Position numbers and translations under genes: made by a program
Shown: positions 23,461 through 34,712 of the stretch, piece after piece
Position numbering within the stretch: position 1 is the first letter of the stretch
Layout: each line of letters begins with the position of its first letter
Notes under the pieces: model-generated
Database searches by the model: none
The model's input: only the letters and a program-made list of their open reading frames with translations
What the model was told of the DNA's origin: nothing
Assembly: GCA_030765065.1 (NCBI GenBank)
Contig: CM060990.1
Span: 411,875,198 to 411,939,197, forward strand
DNA from: Deroplatys truncata
Lineage: Eukaryota; Arthropoda; Insecta; Mantodea; Mantidae
Direction of reading: 5' to 3'
DNA: 64,000 nucleotides

Positions 23461-25028
23461 CTGTTTCTGATTGACATGGGCTATAAAACCCCTAATTTCA
23501 ATTCCAAAATTACTAAAAGACTTAAAAGTATTTACAAAGCTAAGGCACTAGAATACATACACATCAAAGTTATAAAAGAACATACTTGCGAAGAAAACTC
23601 CAACTTTTCATTGAGAAGGCCATGGAGTAGAAAATGGCTGTTGTTACTCCACTAAAACTGCATATAAAATAAGACAAATGCTGCCGATATTTCATTTCAA
23701 GAAATAAATATAGACACACTGCATGCAATATGGTGCTGCATCCTAGCTGATCTTTCAAGCAGTAAATGTGTTGCTTCCATCTGTCAGCTGATGCAAAAAA
23801 AACACAGTGATGTGTTTGAAGAATAACAAATAATTGTTCATTAGCAGAGCAATAGGAAAGAGATTTGTAATGTCTAGCAAAGTTACTTGTGTTCTTGGGT
23901 GTAATATAAAATATTCCAATACCCATAATGTTAAGTTTTGTTTAGTTCCATTGAGATCATGCAACTCACACCTGAATATGAAATGTATTTTGGCAGTAAA
24001 TCGCAAAGTGTAAGTTTATGTAATATTACCACAGGATAAGATATAATTGATTACATGAATAAACGTTACAATGTTTATTGTGCTTAGACATATTTTGCTT
24101 AATATAGGTGCATAGAATCTATATTACTTTAATTGCTAATGATGTCACCCTGTAAAGTTGCTGATTTTTCAGTATTTGAGACCAGGCCTATAATTTTAAC
24201 ACTTAACTTCGATGTTGCCCTGGCTGTAACTTACATGAAATGCCATGGGTTCCAATTCCAGTCCAAGGTTGTTGGTTCAAATCTGGACTACCACAGAAAA
24301 TTCATTGAATAGTATGGTAACATAGGCAAAGTCATATATATCAGATTTGTATTATGCCAGCCTTATGGGTATGTTGGATATAGGCTTACTTTCCTGTCAG
24401 AAAAATAAATATTAAAATACAAATGTGTCTCCACTAGCTAGGCCTACTGTATCTGTACACCTCACCACATTAAGTTAAATATATTTTATTCAATGATAAT
24501 TTTCAAGTTGTAATTTTCATATTATTATGCCATTTAATTTCCTGGATAAGAAAAGCTCTAGCCTAAAGAGCTGCTTGTGATTCTACATGACATTTTGTAA
24601 TGATCTACATGCTACATTGTCTTCAAAGTGATTAGCTTGCAATTTGAGTAATTTTATATTTTTTATAGGTCTGATGGCTCACTATGGATGTCTTCAAGAA
24701 GCTCTTAGAATGTGTAGTGAACACTGTTGGAGTCATGGAACCCTGAATGTCCATCATATATTCCAAGAGTGTCCCCTACAATGCATAACAGGAAACAAAA
24801 CATGAATGCTAGGTTTCACATATTGAAGAGGTGAAGGGATGCTAAAGATTAAGGGCACTTACGATCCTAACTCAGAAGACATGAGTCTATTACAACAGCT
24901 AAAGTTGATGCTGAAACCCAATTTTGTAGTGAAAGTAGTTGACAGCAATTTTGAATTTACTTGCATATCTGATGGGAATAACCTTGTTATCCACGCATGT
25001 ATTTCACACGATTTTTTCATTATTTGAT
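23461..25028. other. No gene supported
   Basis: AT-rich. A short stretch near 24675-24790 reads CSEHCWSHGTLNVHHIFQEC, reminiscent of the Cys/His cluster behind some LINE reverse transcriptases, but it stands alone. A tRNA B-box-like GGTTCAAATC occurs near 24272 without a convincing A-box. Confidence 0.35.
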
Positions 25029-25870
25029 AAGAAATAAAAAAACTGTGAAAAAGTTGTCTTCTGCAGACTGCACTCAGGAGAAAGACTTCTATGGTTTCAG
25101 ATATGTTGAAAGTGAATACAAAACAAATGTACTTACAGGTGTTTGTTTCAAGATATTTGGTTTGTTTGAAAATGTAGTAGATAAGCTTTGTAAAACTAAA
25201 ATTAATAGGAAAAATAGACTTCTAAGCTTTTTAATGAAGATGCAACTAGGTCTGTTTGCTGCATTAGGTGTAATTTTTAATGTTCATTGTGGCACTGTTT
25301 CAACAATATTTCAGAATGTATTAAATGTTTTTGCATCATTCACTATAAGTTTAGTACTCTGGCCAAGCACAGAAAAAATTATTGCCACAATGCCTCAATG
25401 TTTCACGGAGAAATATCCTTACTATTGGGCAATAATTAATTGCACTGAATAAAAACTGAACAATCTCCTGAGGTTGGCTAGTATATTAATATGTACTCCA
25501 ATTATAAGTCCACGCATACAGTTAAAGTTTTAATTGTAATTGCACCTAATGGCATGGCAACTTTTGTTTTAAAGTGCTATAGCAGACGAGCAAGTGACAG
25601 TTTTATACCCAATGACACTGGGCTATTGAAGTTAACAGAACCAGCTGATCAAATCATAGCAGATAAGAGTTTCCCAGGCATAAAATGTGGTCCAGAATGA
25701 AATAATGTCATACTAGTCATGGCACTATTTATGAATAATGGCCATTTATATAAGAGGATGCAGAAGGTACGAAATTGCCAGTGTGAGAATTTATGTTAAG
25801 CATTGTATTCAGAGACTTATTGAAACTCTTGTTTAAATTATAATTAGGCATAAGCATTTAAAACCACCAA
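25029..25870 (+). pseudogene. HARBI1-like (DDE_Tnp_4) transposase remnant
   Basis: Frames read LLSFLMKMQLGLFAALGVIF (25216-25275, a helix-turn-helix block) and GTVSTIFQNVL. Then WPSTEKIIATMPQCFTEKYP and IINCTE follow at 25360-25450 (first catalytic block; family form VIIDCTEI, so Asp is replaced by Asn). Next is MYSNYKSTHTVKVLIVIAPN at 25491, then SDSFIPNDTG, ADKSFPGIK at 25660 (second catalytic Asp), and a shifted SVRIYVKHCIQRLI near 25780 (family SVRIHVERCIQRLK; the catalytic Glu is replaced by Lys). This order is that of insect THAP-associated DDE_Tnp_4 proteins (Harbinger/ISL2EU group). Dead: stops and frameshifts plus lost catalytic residues. Confidence 0.75.
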
Positions 25871-27099
25871 AATGTAAAATAATAGTATTAGTAATAATAA
25901 AATGGCTTCTGCCATCAAAAAGTAGAGTATATCCTATAATTTTCCCCATTCTCATGCCATTTGCATCTCTAATGTTGAGAATCAATAAATATACATTTTG
26001 GATTTATTTCTACAATACTGAAGAGCTTATGTTTAATTTAATCTATTCTAAACAAACTTTACTTGTAACTGAGGGTAAGGAAGTCAAGATATTCTGCTGA
26101 TGTTTCACCATAAAAATTTTCTATATTATTGTACAATAATAATTTCATAAAGAATGGGGAGAGGTAAATGAAATTAATTAAATCGTCATTTGAGTTTACA
26201 AACCTTCCATCCAAATTCAGGTAGGCCAGGCTAGTGAATCATAAAAGAAAGGTTTTCCATGATCATGCATTTTCTTGGCCTTAGAGACTGCAAATGTACA
26301 CTAGAAACAGATTTTACAGCATTCTATAGAAATCAGAGCTACCATCTTGCATAATGATGTGGTAAGAACTCAATATATTTTCATCATTCAGCTGCTTCTA
26401 TAAGCCAGGCTAAATTATAGTTTTTAAACTGCTTTATTTTAAACCTATTTTATTTTAAAAATTTACAATTTATGTTTGCGCAGCATTTTACATAATCCTG
26501 AAAACAAAAACATGAGTCAAGCAAATTTTTATGAGTAATTCCTGAATGGTGTAAAATATACATCATAATTTCATAGTTTAATACATCTTCATGTAATACA
26601 TGTAATTGTGAAAAACGTAAAATAACAAAAATGTAAGTAATAAAGAATTATCTTGAATAAATGAAAAACATCCAGCTTAATTATCTGAGCTAGGATAATT
26701 TATTTTCATGTTTTATTATTTTAGGGTTTAATTAGTTACTATCCTTCTTATTAATAAACATGGTATTGAAACATCTTAAACAACAAACAACAAAATTAAC
26801 TGGCATTAATCAGATTTTCTCTCTACTTCTCTGTTGCAAGAGGCCTTTTATACATAAGACATTATACATTTCACTTTTTCAGGAGAAATTCCACATCAAC
26901 AACCTATAAAACCATAATTCTCCTGAATTAAATACAATGTCCTTTTTACACTTTTCAAGGGACTGATGCATAAAAGTGTAAATTACAGGAAATGCGTAGA
27001 TTTTTAAAACATTAACTTATTAATTCTATTAAGCTGCTTCATACTGCAATATTTGCAAAATTTAATACATGAAAACAAATACAATGAATACCTATACAG
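25871..27099. other. No gene seen
   Basis: Very AT-rich; may include the left end of the pogo/Tigger element, but no matching terminal repeats were found. Confidence 0.4.
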
Positions 27100-27389
27100 T
27101 TACATTGCTTGTTTGAAAAATCTGAAATGGTTGAGTGACTTTGCTTCTTAAGTATTTGTATTAGTTCCACCTGTCTCTCCACAGCAGATATGGCATTAAA
27201 TGCCCCATCCTCTCCTGAGGCACTTGCAATGTACTGCCGCAAAACAGTTATTGCCTCCATGGCTTCTTTACTGGTAGGTTAGGTATTGTGAGTTCCTGTC
27301 ACAGTCTTTCTTCCCCATCTACTTCTTCAAGGTGGCTGGAAATAATACCTATGTAGGCACCACTGATGTTACTATCCCCTGTAGCTGTA

Positions 27390-28400
27390 ACGTTGCACTT
27401 GACAGCTAGCATTTAAGTTGGTACACTCGCAAAAAACAGATGAAAAGCTTCAACCGTTTGACTTCCTAAGCCAATCACAAGGCAGCATTCCGGATGGTCG
27501 ATGACAAAGCGGAACCAGAACTAGAATCGGCTCTGTTGCCGGATGTAACTATTCCCAACCACGTCCTTCAGTTTGTGAATCTCTAGCACGAGCGTCGAGT
27601 TGTTCTTTGCAAGCTACATATTGTTCATTGTTATCTATATTTGTGGTTATTGTTTGATAGTTTTGTTATTGTTCGTTTATACATATATATATTTATTTAT
27701 ATTTACCTATTTTATATATATTTCATTCATATTATTTATTTAAACAAAACTTAAGTGTGACAATGTCTGAAAAATGATGCCGATCGCCGAGTGATGATTC
27801 ACGAAGTGAAAATCCTTTGCGCCAAGGTGTGCAACTCAATAGTCAGGCATTGGAACTATTAAGGAGAACCCGGGAATTCTTTGAACAGGAAAAGGAGTAC
27901 GTGAAGCTTCATGGCAATCCCTCTATTCCTGCTGATAAAGCCGTACAACGAACTGCAGCAGCTCTTGGACTAAGCACGAGAACTGTTATTCACAAGGGAG
28001 TGAAACTCCAAGAGAAAGAGGACAAAATTCCTGAACCATCTGGAACGCAACAGGTATTTCTATCAACTCCAGGGAAGAAAAGAAAGCAGCCTCGTCCAGT
28101 CACAAATCTTGATGCTTTCCAATTAGATGCCATACATAGACACATTTATGCCTATTATCATAGAAAGGAGTATCCGACCATACCAAAGCTGCTTATATCA
28201 CTTATTTTCAATTAACAATAATAATACGAAATAGTTATTATTCATTGATGTTCGCTACTTACGTACACTTTTTGTATGCAGCTTAGACACGATAGAAAGG
28301 AGAGCAATCAGCTGTTGTTGTTTACTAGCCACTCTGGCAACATCGCAACCACAATGTAGCCAACCTTACGTGAAGCCAAACGAACTGTCAAGTGCAAAGA
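27390..28400 (+). mobile_element. IS630/Tc1-like element inserted in the pogo element
   Basis: Flanked by TA (27388-27389 and 28401-28402). The 16-bp terminal inverted repeats are ACGTTGCACTTGACAG and TCTTTGCACTTGACAG, two mismatches. About 1.0 kb long. It contains only the 5' part of the transposase gene, so it is an internally deleted copy. Removing it and one TA restores an open frame in the surrounding minus-strand transposase, which confirms the boundaries. Confidence 0.85.
27763..28215 (+). pseudogene. IS630-like transposase, N-terminal part only
   Basis: The frame starts at the ATG at 27763 (MSEK), with one in-frame TGA at codon 5, then runs open to 28215. It has a helix-turn-helix type region (VQRTAAALGLSTRTVIHKG) and then TNLDAFQLDAIHRHIYAYYH, EYPTIPKLL. 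The last block matches TNLDDFQKCVL and KGEFPMVKSL at 14.9 kb, so both are one superfamily. The catalytic domain is missing and the right terminal repeat follows within 190 bp. It could still supply a DNA-binding fragment if expressed from a downstream start. Confidence 0.7.
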
Positions 28401-29905
28401 TACAGCGGCAGGGGTATACATTAGCATCATCATTGACATATTCTTCAAATGAAGAAGACTTTTCCACCACAGTCCAGTTGCTGGGCTCTGACATCTCCTC
28501 TTCCTCGGGCAGATGGTTCTCTTCTTCCACAAACTTGAACCCTGCCTTCCAAACAGTTAGATATGGTCACAGCACCAATACTTGACCATGCTTTGGCCAA
28601 GTAATGCATGGATCAAGTACTGTTATCATCTTTTGCTTTGTTGCTTTGGGTCCGTACCATTGTTGTGCATAAAGACAGCTTTTTCGACTAGCATCTTCTT
28701 GCATTTAAACTGAAGGGCATGGATGACAGATCAAGTGGTTGAAGCTCACTTGTGCATTTTGGCGGAAGAAACACTGATTATGTTTCTTAGCAGATGATCC
28801 TCAGGGTGGGCAGGACATCTGTCCAAGAACAACAGCATTTTATGATGATTTGCCCCCATTTTAGCATCCAGGCATGCAGAGTAGATGTGAAGTGGATGCT
28901 ATTAGTCTTCCATACTGTGGAATTAATATCATACTTTGTAGGCAGATTTTTCAAATTCTTGAATTTACCAGTTACTTAGGAGAGGGGTTTAATTTCTCTG
29001 ATCTGTCAACAATGACCATTAGCAAAATAGTTATCCTTTGCTTGCTGAGTTTTCCACCATGACAATTTTCCCCCTTAGAACACAAAGTTTTGCTTGGTAC
29101 AATGTTATAAAACAAACCAGATTCCTCAACATTAAAAATATTCCTTGGTTCATAAACCTAAATAATAGTTGGCAGATCATGTTTCCACTTGCTTACACTT
29201 TCCACATTAACACTTACTTTCTCCACACAGTTGATTATACACAATATGTGACAAAGTTTTGTGTGAATATTGACCCAACCTTGTAGCAAACTGAAGGGCT
29301 TTTGTTTGAAGTATGGTACCATCAACTGGAATTCCTGCTGCTCTTGTAGAAACAAACCACTCTGTCACAAGTTTGTTCATCTCATCATACACTGACGTGA
29401 TATATTTGTGTTTTTTGAACATAACACCACTTAGTTTGGCATGAAGTTCACTAGTCGTAACTATGGAATTCAACACTGAGACAGAGAGTCCAAGCTCTTT
29501 TAACAACTGGACATGTGTTCCAATGTATGAGGGTCATTTCAAAAGTCCTGCACACAGCGCATGCGTGACTATATGGTGGGATGATCAAGCTGAAATTTAT
29601 GTCAGTTGTGAGTAAGACTTTAGGCTTGACGGTTATATATGTGTTTGTGGTTCGCGTGGCTGTGTCGTGAGTAATTCAGTTTTAAAATGGAAGCTGAAAC
29701 CGAGTCAGTTCGAATTACACATAGTGACCAGCGTTCCTACATCAAAATCAAATCCCTACATGGAAAGAACCTAAATGAAACTTACAACACTTTGAGAGAG
29801 CTGTGTGGGAATAAATCATAGGTCATTTTATTCATCCTTTAATATATACAATAAAGGACATGTTAAAATTTAAATATATGTTCATGATTACAATTAAGTT
29901 TTTAT

Positions 29906-32077
29906 TTACAAGTTATATTTGTATTCTTCCATGTTATAATATGCATTCTCGGATAAGTATTTTTTAATTGCTTTCATAGCAGCTTTAGTATCACTTATTT
30001 CTTTTAATTTTTTTGGTAATCTGTTACACAGTTCTTTTCCCATGCTTTCCAAGTCCCTATTATTCAACATACCTCTTAGTGCTGTTCTGTAATAGTCTTC
30101 ATTGTTTCTTAAAATATATTTATGTACATTACAATGTTTTGACTCTTGTAAAACATGCTTCACACTTTCATATATATATGCAAGAAGCAGTTAAGATACT
30201 TAGATTTTTAAAAAATATCTCTACAAGTGTGTCTTCTATCCACATTCCCTATTATTCTAACTGCCTTTTTTTGAAGTTTAAAATTTTTTTTCATTTCCAC
30301 TGCTGTAATATTCCCCCATAGTGTTACCCCATATTTTATACATGAATATGTAAAGGAATAGTAAACCTGCTTTACTGTTTCATCCATTGCTTTCCTAACC
30401 TGCCTCATAATATAGATGATACCTTTACTTTTAAATCGGAAGACATAGTGAAAAGATTAAATATAATATATAGAAGTGGTTGCAAATATACAAATTCACT
30501 AAAATAGGTTAAATACCTCAGAACTAGTTTTGAGGAATCACTTCCTCATTGTCAGCTGATTAAGGAACATTTTCGAAACATCAAATCCAGGGAAGAAGAA
30601 AAATCAGCAGTTGCAGCACATTTTTGGATACAGGGACATGAAATTGAGAACACAGTATCACTTGTCAAGCAATTTTTTTATGATATGCCTTACATATGGT
30701 TTCCAATTTAGCCATTTATCTATCATTACTCCTAGAAAATTTGCACATTCCATTTCAGGGATAATTTCTCCATCTATTTGTAATTTAATACAGGTTGTTA
30801 AACAGCATCTGAGTTCAAAATTAATCAATGCAGTTTTCTTTACATTTAATATCACGTATAAACTGGAGTAGTATTGTTTTATGATCTTTAGTATGCCATT
30901 TGCTTTTTTTTCCACTTCCAATTCAGCTTTATCTTTAACTATAATTGGCATATCATCTGCATATCCTATTGCTGTCCCCCCATTCAAGTGGATGAATTCA
31001 AATATATCATTTATGTATACTAAAAACAAAAATGGACCCAATTTTGAACCTTGTGGAACTCCTTGCCTAACATTCTGAAAATCTGATTTTATTTTTTCTG
31101 ACAAGCCATTTGTATTTTTGTACTTTACTTCCACACATTGATCCTTGTTTTTTAAGTATGAGATTATCCACTCTAATGCCAACCCTCGCACCCCATGGTT
31201 TTCTAGTTTTTTTATTAGGATATCTATATTTACACAGTCAAAAGCCTTTGTGAGGTCTAAAAATATTGCAACTACCCTTTCTTTATCATTTAATGCATTT
31301 ATTATACTTCATTAATTGCATTTGTTGTTGATTTCTGCTCTTGGAAGCCACATTGCCATTTCGAGATTACGTTAATTTTTTTTTGAAATATGTTTGTAAC
31401 TTTTTTAAGTATATACCCTCAATTACTTTTTGATAGAGTGGAACATAATGTAATGGGTCTATAATTTTCTACACCGGTTTTATACCCTTGTGTTTGAATA
31501 ATGGCCTAACAATTACCTTTTTCAATATATTTGGGAATATTTCTTGATTTAGTGATGCATTTAGTATACCTATGTGTTAAAACCTCAGCTACCTCATATT
31601 TGGTATTATAACATTTTGTTTGATATTTCATTCAGTCCGCTTGACTGTTTAGTTTTTAGTTTGTTTATTTCCTGTACTATGCCTTCTTCTTCAACTTCTA
31701 CTATTCCCAAAGATTGTTTCTGACTTTTTGGTTTTATTAATTCGTTTACGATTTGCGTTCCCTTGTTTGTATTCAACTGATTGTTAAAAATACTGCATAT
31801 TACCTTTAGGTTTCTAATCTCTTTATCTTCTTTTGTAATTACTATATTTTCTGTCTGTTTTTTTCTGCTTATGAGTATCATTCACTATGTTCCAAATTAC
31901 TTTATTTATTTTCATCACTATGCCCTTATTGCACATTGTTTTAGCATGTTTTATAACGTCCCTGAAAGTTAAATTGTAATTCTCTATGTATCTTAATGAC
32001 TGTTCCCTCATATTTGGATGCTTTATTGAATTTAGAAATTTCATCCTTTGCCATGATATTAGTATTCCTTTTGTCAA
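29906..32077 (-). pseudogene. LINE reverse transcriptase, broken
   Basis: Copies LINE RNA into DNA at the target site. Order on the minus strand: MTKGILISWQRMKFLNSIK (32077; linker before the RT), LKTKQSSGLNEISNKML (31610; fingers), then a frame-broken motif A region near 31250. Next are VRQGVPQGSKLGPFLFLVYI (31080; motif B) and GYADDMPIIV near 30950, with the catalytic YADD intact. The downstream tail is CIKYGVTLWGNITAVEM and LQKKAVRIIGNVDRRHTC (30330-30215), then YILRNNEDYYRTALRGMLNN to a stop at 29906. Multiple stops separate the pieces. This is the domain order of Jockey-type elements. Confidence 0.8.
30480..30662 (+). pseudogene. PLE endonuclease fragment inside the LINE
   Basis: The plus-strand frame reads LIKEHFRNIKSREEEKSAVA and then AHFWIQGHEIEN, matching the C-terminal part of the PLE GIY-YIG domain (here LKEHMRCIKYKQMDKSAVSH at 61-64 kb). 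On the minus strand the LINE is open on both sides, up to LLDK at 30660 and again from about 30410, so this is an insertion into the LINE or a fragment captured with it. Confidence 0.6.
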
Positions 32078-34549
32078 CCATTTTTCCTGCTCTTCCTCCT
32101 TTTTATGTGACTTAAGTTTAACTTTCCATAATGGTATTGCAGTGTTAAGACCATTTTGTAATATCCAATTTTATCCAATTAAAAATTTCATATTTAGTAT
32201 TTGTATTCTGTACTTTAAAAACATCCTTCCAACTTATTTTATTACAATATCTTTTTAATTTCTCTAAACTCTTGTTTATTTGCCTTCTATATTCAAAAGT
32301 ATTCTGCATTTTATCTCCTTTTACATTTACTTTTAATAACTGCCCATAATGATCCCCTATGCCTGCTTTAATAATGTAGTGAATCGTAGAACAGTATCAC
32401 GGTGGTCTGCTCGATTCTGTGAGGGTCGGGTAAGCATTGAGGACAACCCAAGAAGTGGAAGACCATCAACTGCAACAGACTACACCTCTCAGATTATTGT
32501 TAATGCCATTTTGAGAGAGGATCAACGAAAAACATGTGAGGGAATTGCATTTGATGCCAGAATTTCTGTCACTTCAGTTTACAGAATCCTGAAAAGTTGC
32601 TGCCAGGTGGATTCCACTTGATCTGAGTGAAGAGCAGAAAGCAGGTTGCAAAAGAATTGCTTCAACATTATCAATCACAAGGAGAACAGTTTCTGAAAAG
32701 GATTTTTGCACTTGATGAAACCTGCATATGAGATTTTGAGCCAGAGCTGAAGTTTCAGTCGTCACAATGGAAAAGTTCTGACTCTCCATGCCCGAAAAAA
32801 TTACACCAATTGAAGGTGGAACTGATGATGATCTTTGCATATGACATGAATGGAGTCATAGCTACAAATAGAGTGCCCCAGGGGACATCTGTAACAGGCT
32901 GTTTCTGCAAAATGCTTTGCGCCCGAAAATTTGTTAAAGAAGGCCTGATATGCTTGCAACTGGTGTCCTCATTTTGCATGATAATGCAAGACCACACATT
33001 GCCCTACCAGTGAGAGAAACACTCTACAAATATGGATGGGAAATACTTCCCCACCCACCATACAGTCCTGATATGAGCCCACCAAACTTTGATTTGTTTC
33101 CCAAATTGAAGGAACCACTCAGTGGAAAATGTTTTGATACAATTGATGAAGCTTCCAATAAGGTGAACCTAGTAATCAGACAGCTCAACAATGAAGGTGC
33201 CCTATCTGGAATACAGAATTTGCCAAAATGTTGGGAAACTGTCATAAGCAAGAATAGAGATTATATTGAAGCCCTGTAAAGGTATTTTGTAAAATAAATT
33301 ATTTTCATTGCTTCTATCTTACAGTGCACAGAACTTTTGTAAGGCTCTCGTATGAATCAACACAATGTAGAATTTTGGTCTTTTTGTGCAAAGAAATGCA
33401 TTTTTTGCTATTTTTCTTCACTTCCATGACACTACAAGAATCACGTGATACAAAACACCGGTGGTGCTACAAATCATGATGTTGAATTGTACAGAACGAA
33501 AGGCTGTAGTCAGCCTTATTGCCACTCTATCCTACAGTTTTTCTGCTGTGTCTCAAGCTCACATTTCTTGGGACCAAGCAAGGCAGTGTTGGCAGTTCTT
33601 GCTGCTACTGCAAGCACATGATTAAACTTTCTGTTTATTTAACGACAATAACAACTACAATTTATAATGATAACTTTAAGAATAACTACATTTATTTCCT
33701 CAGTACCCAAACATATTGACGAGTTTTCCCCCATATACCCAATGGGGGTTCTGCAGAATTTATGAAAATTATTAAAATATTACTTGAAATTACAGCAGAT
33801 TTTATGAGGAACTACTAAATATTATTTGGAATTAAAATTTAAATATATAGAAAATGAAGAACAAGCAGGTTTTACAACTGGTAGGTCAACCGTTGATCAT
33901 ATATTTTGAGTTAGATATATAACTGAGAAGAAAGTCGCATGAAACCAAACTCCACATTTATTATTTATTGATTTAGAAAAAACTTATGATAAAGTGTCAT
34001 TAAACTTTAATTACAGAAATTATGGGAATAGTGTAACACTAAAAAAACAATTTGATGACAATATTAAGACACATTTTAGATTTACAGCTAAAAACAGGGA
34101 GGGAGTATCTCATTTTTTTTTATTACTAAAGTTTTATGTAGAGGCCAGTCTATTGCCAACTGTATTTAGGATTTATACCCAAAAGGCAATGGAAAATTGG
34201 AAAAGAAAGTGCAGCTGTATCGGTATGCATGGGAGAAACTATTATGTATACATTAATAGTAGATGATTATGATGATTTAAGTTACATGTTTAGAAAATTG
34301 AAAGAATACAACATTACATACAAAAAATAATTATGGATAAGGCTAATAATTATATGGTTATTGGGAATGGAGAAGTAAATTATTTAATTTTAGAAGAAAC
34401 AGGAGAATTAATAAAAAGGTGTGATTAATATAAATGCTTAGGTGTTAAAATTCATTGAGCCTTCTTTTGGTCTACATGCAGGGCTCCTGTAGGAGCCACC
34501 CATTTTGAATCAATCACTTAGGTATTACAATTACAAAAAAACAAAACAA

Positions 34550-34608
34550 AAAAATAGAAAGAAAGAAAAAAAGAAAGAAAGAAAGAAAGAAAAGAAAGAA
34601 AGAAAGTC
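34550..34608 (+). repeat. (AAAG)n microsatellite
   Basis: An imperfect GAAA run of about 55 bp within the region between the LINE and the maT element. The Lys/Glu-rich open frame over it (34505-34687) is a composition artefact. Confidence 0.85.
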
Positions 34609-34712
34609 AACAGGAAACGGAAATGAAGGAGAGAATCACAAATGGAAGATCACTTATGAAAGGATGAAATGGAATATTATGGGATAACACATTTTTAAAA
34701 TATATATATATA

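Larger units (their letters stand above)
29822..32345 (-). mobile_element. LINE (Jockey-like), 5'-truncated, inside the mariner
   Basis: A minus-strand non-LTR element occupying the mariner gene. Its frames cover the reverse transcriptase and downstream tail but not the endonuclease. Exact ends are estimated from where mariner coding stops (about 29815) and resumes (about 32350); I could not fix a target duplication. A short PLE fragment at 30480-30662 interrupts it. Confidence 0.8.
29687..33279 (+). pseudogene. mariner transposase (DD34D type), interrupted, one catalytic Asp lost
   Basis: Start at the ATG at 29687 (MEAETESVRITHSDQRSYIK). After the LINE the frame resumes at about 32360 with RRTVSRWSARFCEGRVSIED and RSGRPSTATD (second helix-turn-helix and linker). 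The catalytic blocks are LDETC at 32714, VLILHDNARPHIALPVRETL at 32965, and YSPDMSPPNFDLFPKL at 33061. The third block reads PPN where DD34D elements have PPD. The spacing from the Asp of HDNARPH to this Asn is exactly 34 residues, so a catalytic Asp has become Asn. There are also stops and frameshifts at 32600-32760 and around 32950. The C-terminus (LPKCWETVISKNRDYIEAL) is complete. Confidence 0.85.
29528..33350 (+). mobile_element. mariner element, itself split by a LINE
   Basis: Bounded by TA (29526-29527 and 33351-33352). Terminal inverted repeats are TGAGGGTCATTTCAAAAGTC and, inverted, CGAGAGCCTTACAAAAGTTC, about 30 bp with mismatches. The 2.5-kb LINE at 29822-32345 interrupts its gene after the first 40 or so codons. 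The original element would have been about 1.3 kb, the mariner norm. Confidence 0.85.
27100..33427 (-). mobile_element. pogo/Tigger-type element, split by two later insertions
   Basis: The minus-strand transposase is in three genomic pieces. Piece 1 (33427 to 33353) has the ATG at 33427 and the first helix-turn-helix (MEVKKNSKKCISLHKKTK). Piece 2 (29525 to 28403) has the rest of that helix-turn-helix, the CENP-B-type DNA-binding domain (EWFVSTRAAGIPVDG) and the DDE core. Piece 3 (27387 to about 27100) has an acidic linker and the tail AITVLRQYIASASGEDG ending TISDF. Pieces 1 and 2 rejoin in frame at a mariner TA site. Pieces 2 and 3 rejoin in frame at the TA site of an IS630-like element. In the DDE core, NVEESGLFY (near 29125) has Glu where the family has the first catalytic Asp; KGENCHGGKLSKQR and LPPKCTSELQPLD follow. 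Frameshifts inside piece 2 make it a pseudogene. Terminal repeats were not found. Confidence 0.85.

Noticed and set aside
24230..24300. Possible tRNA or SINE promoter (GGTTCAAATC box)
   Set aside because: No matching A-box at the right distance and no cloverleaf could be drawn.
34505..34687. Lys/Glu-rich frame
   Set aside because: Translated AAAG repeat.
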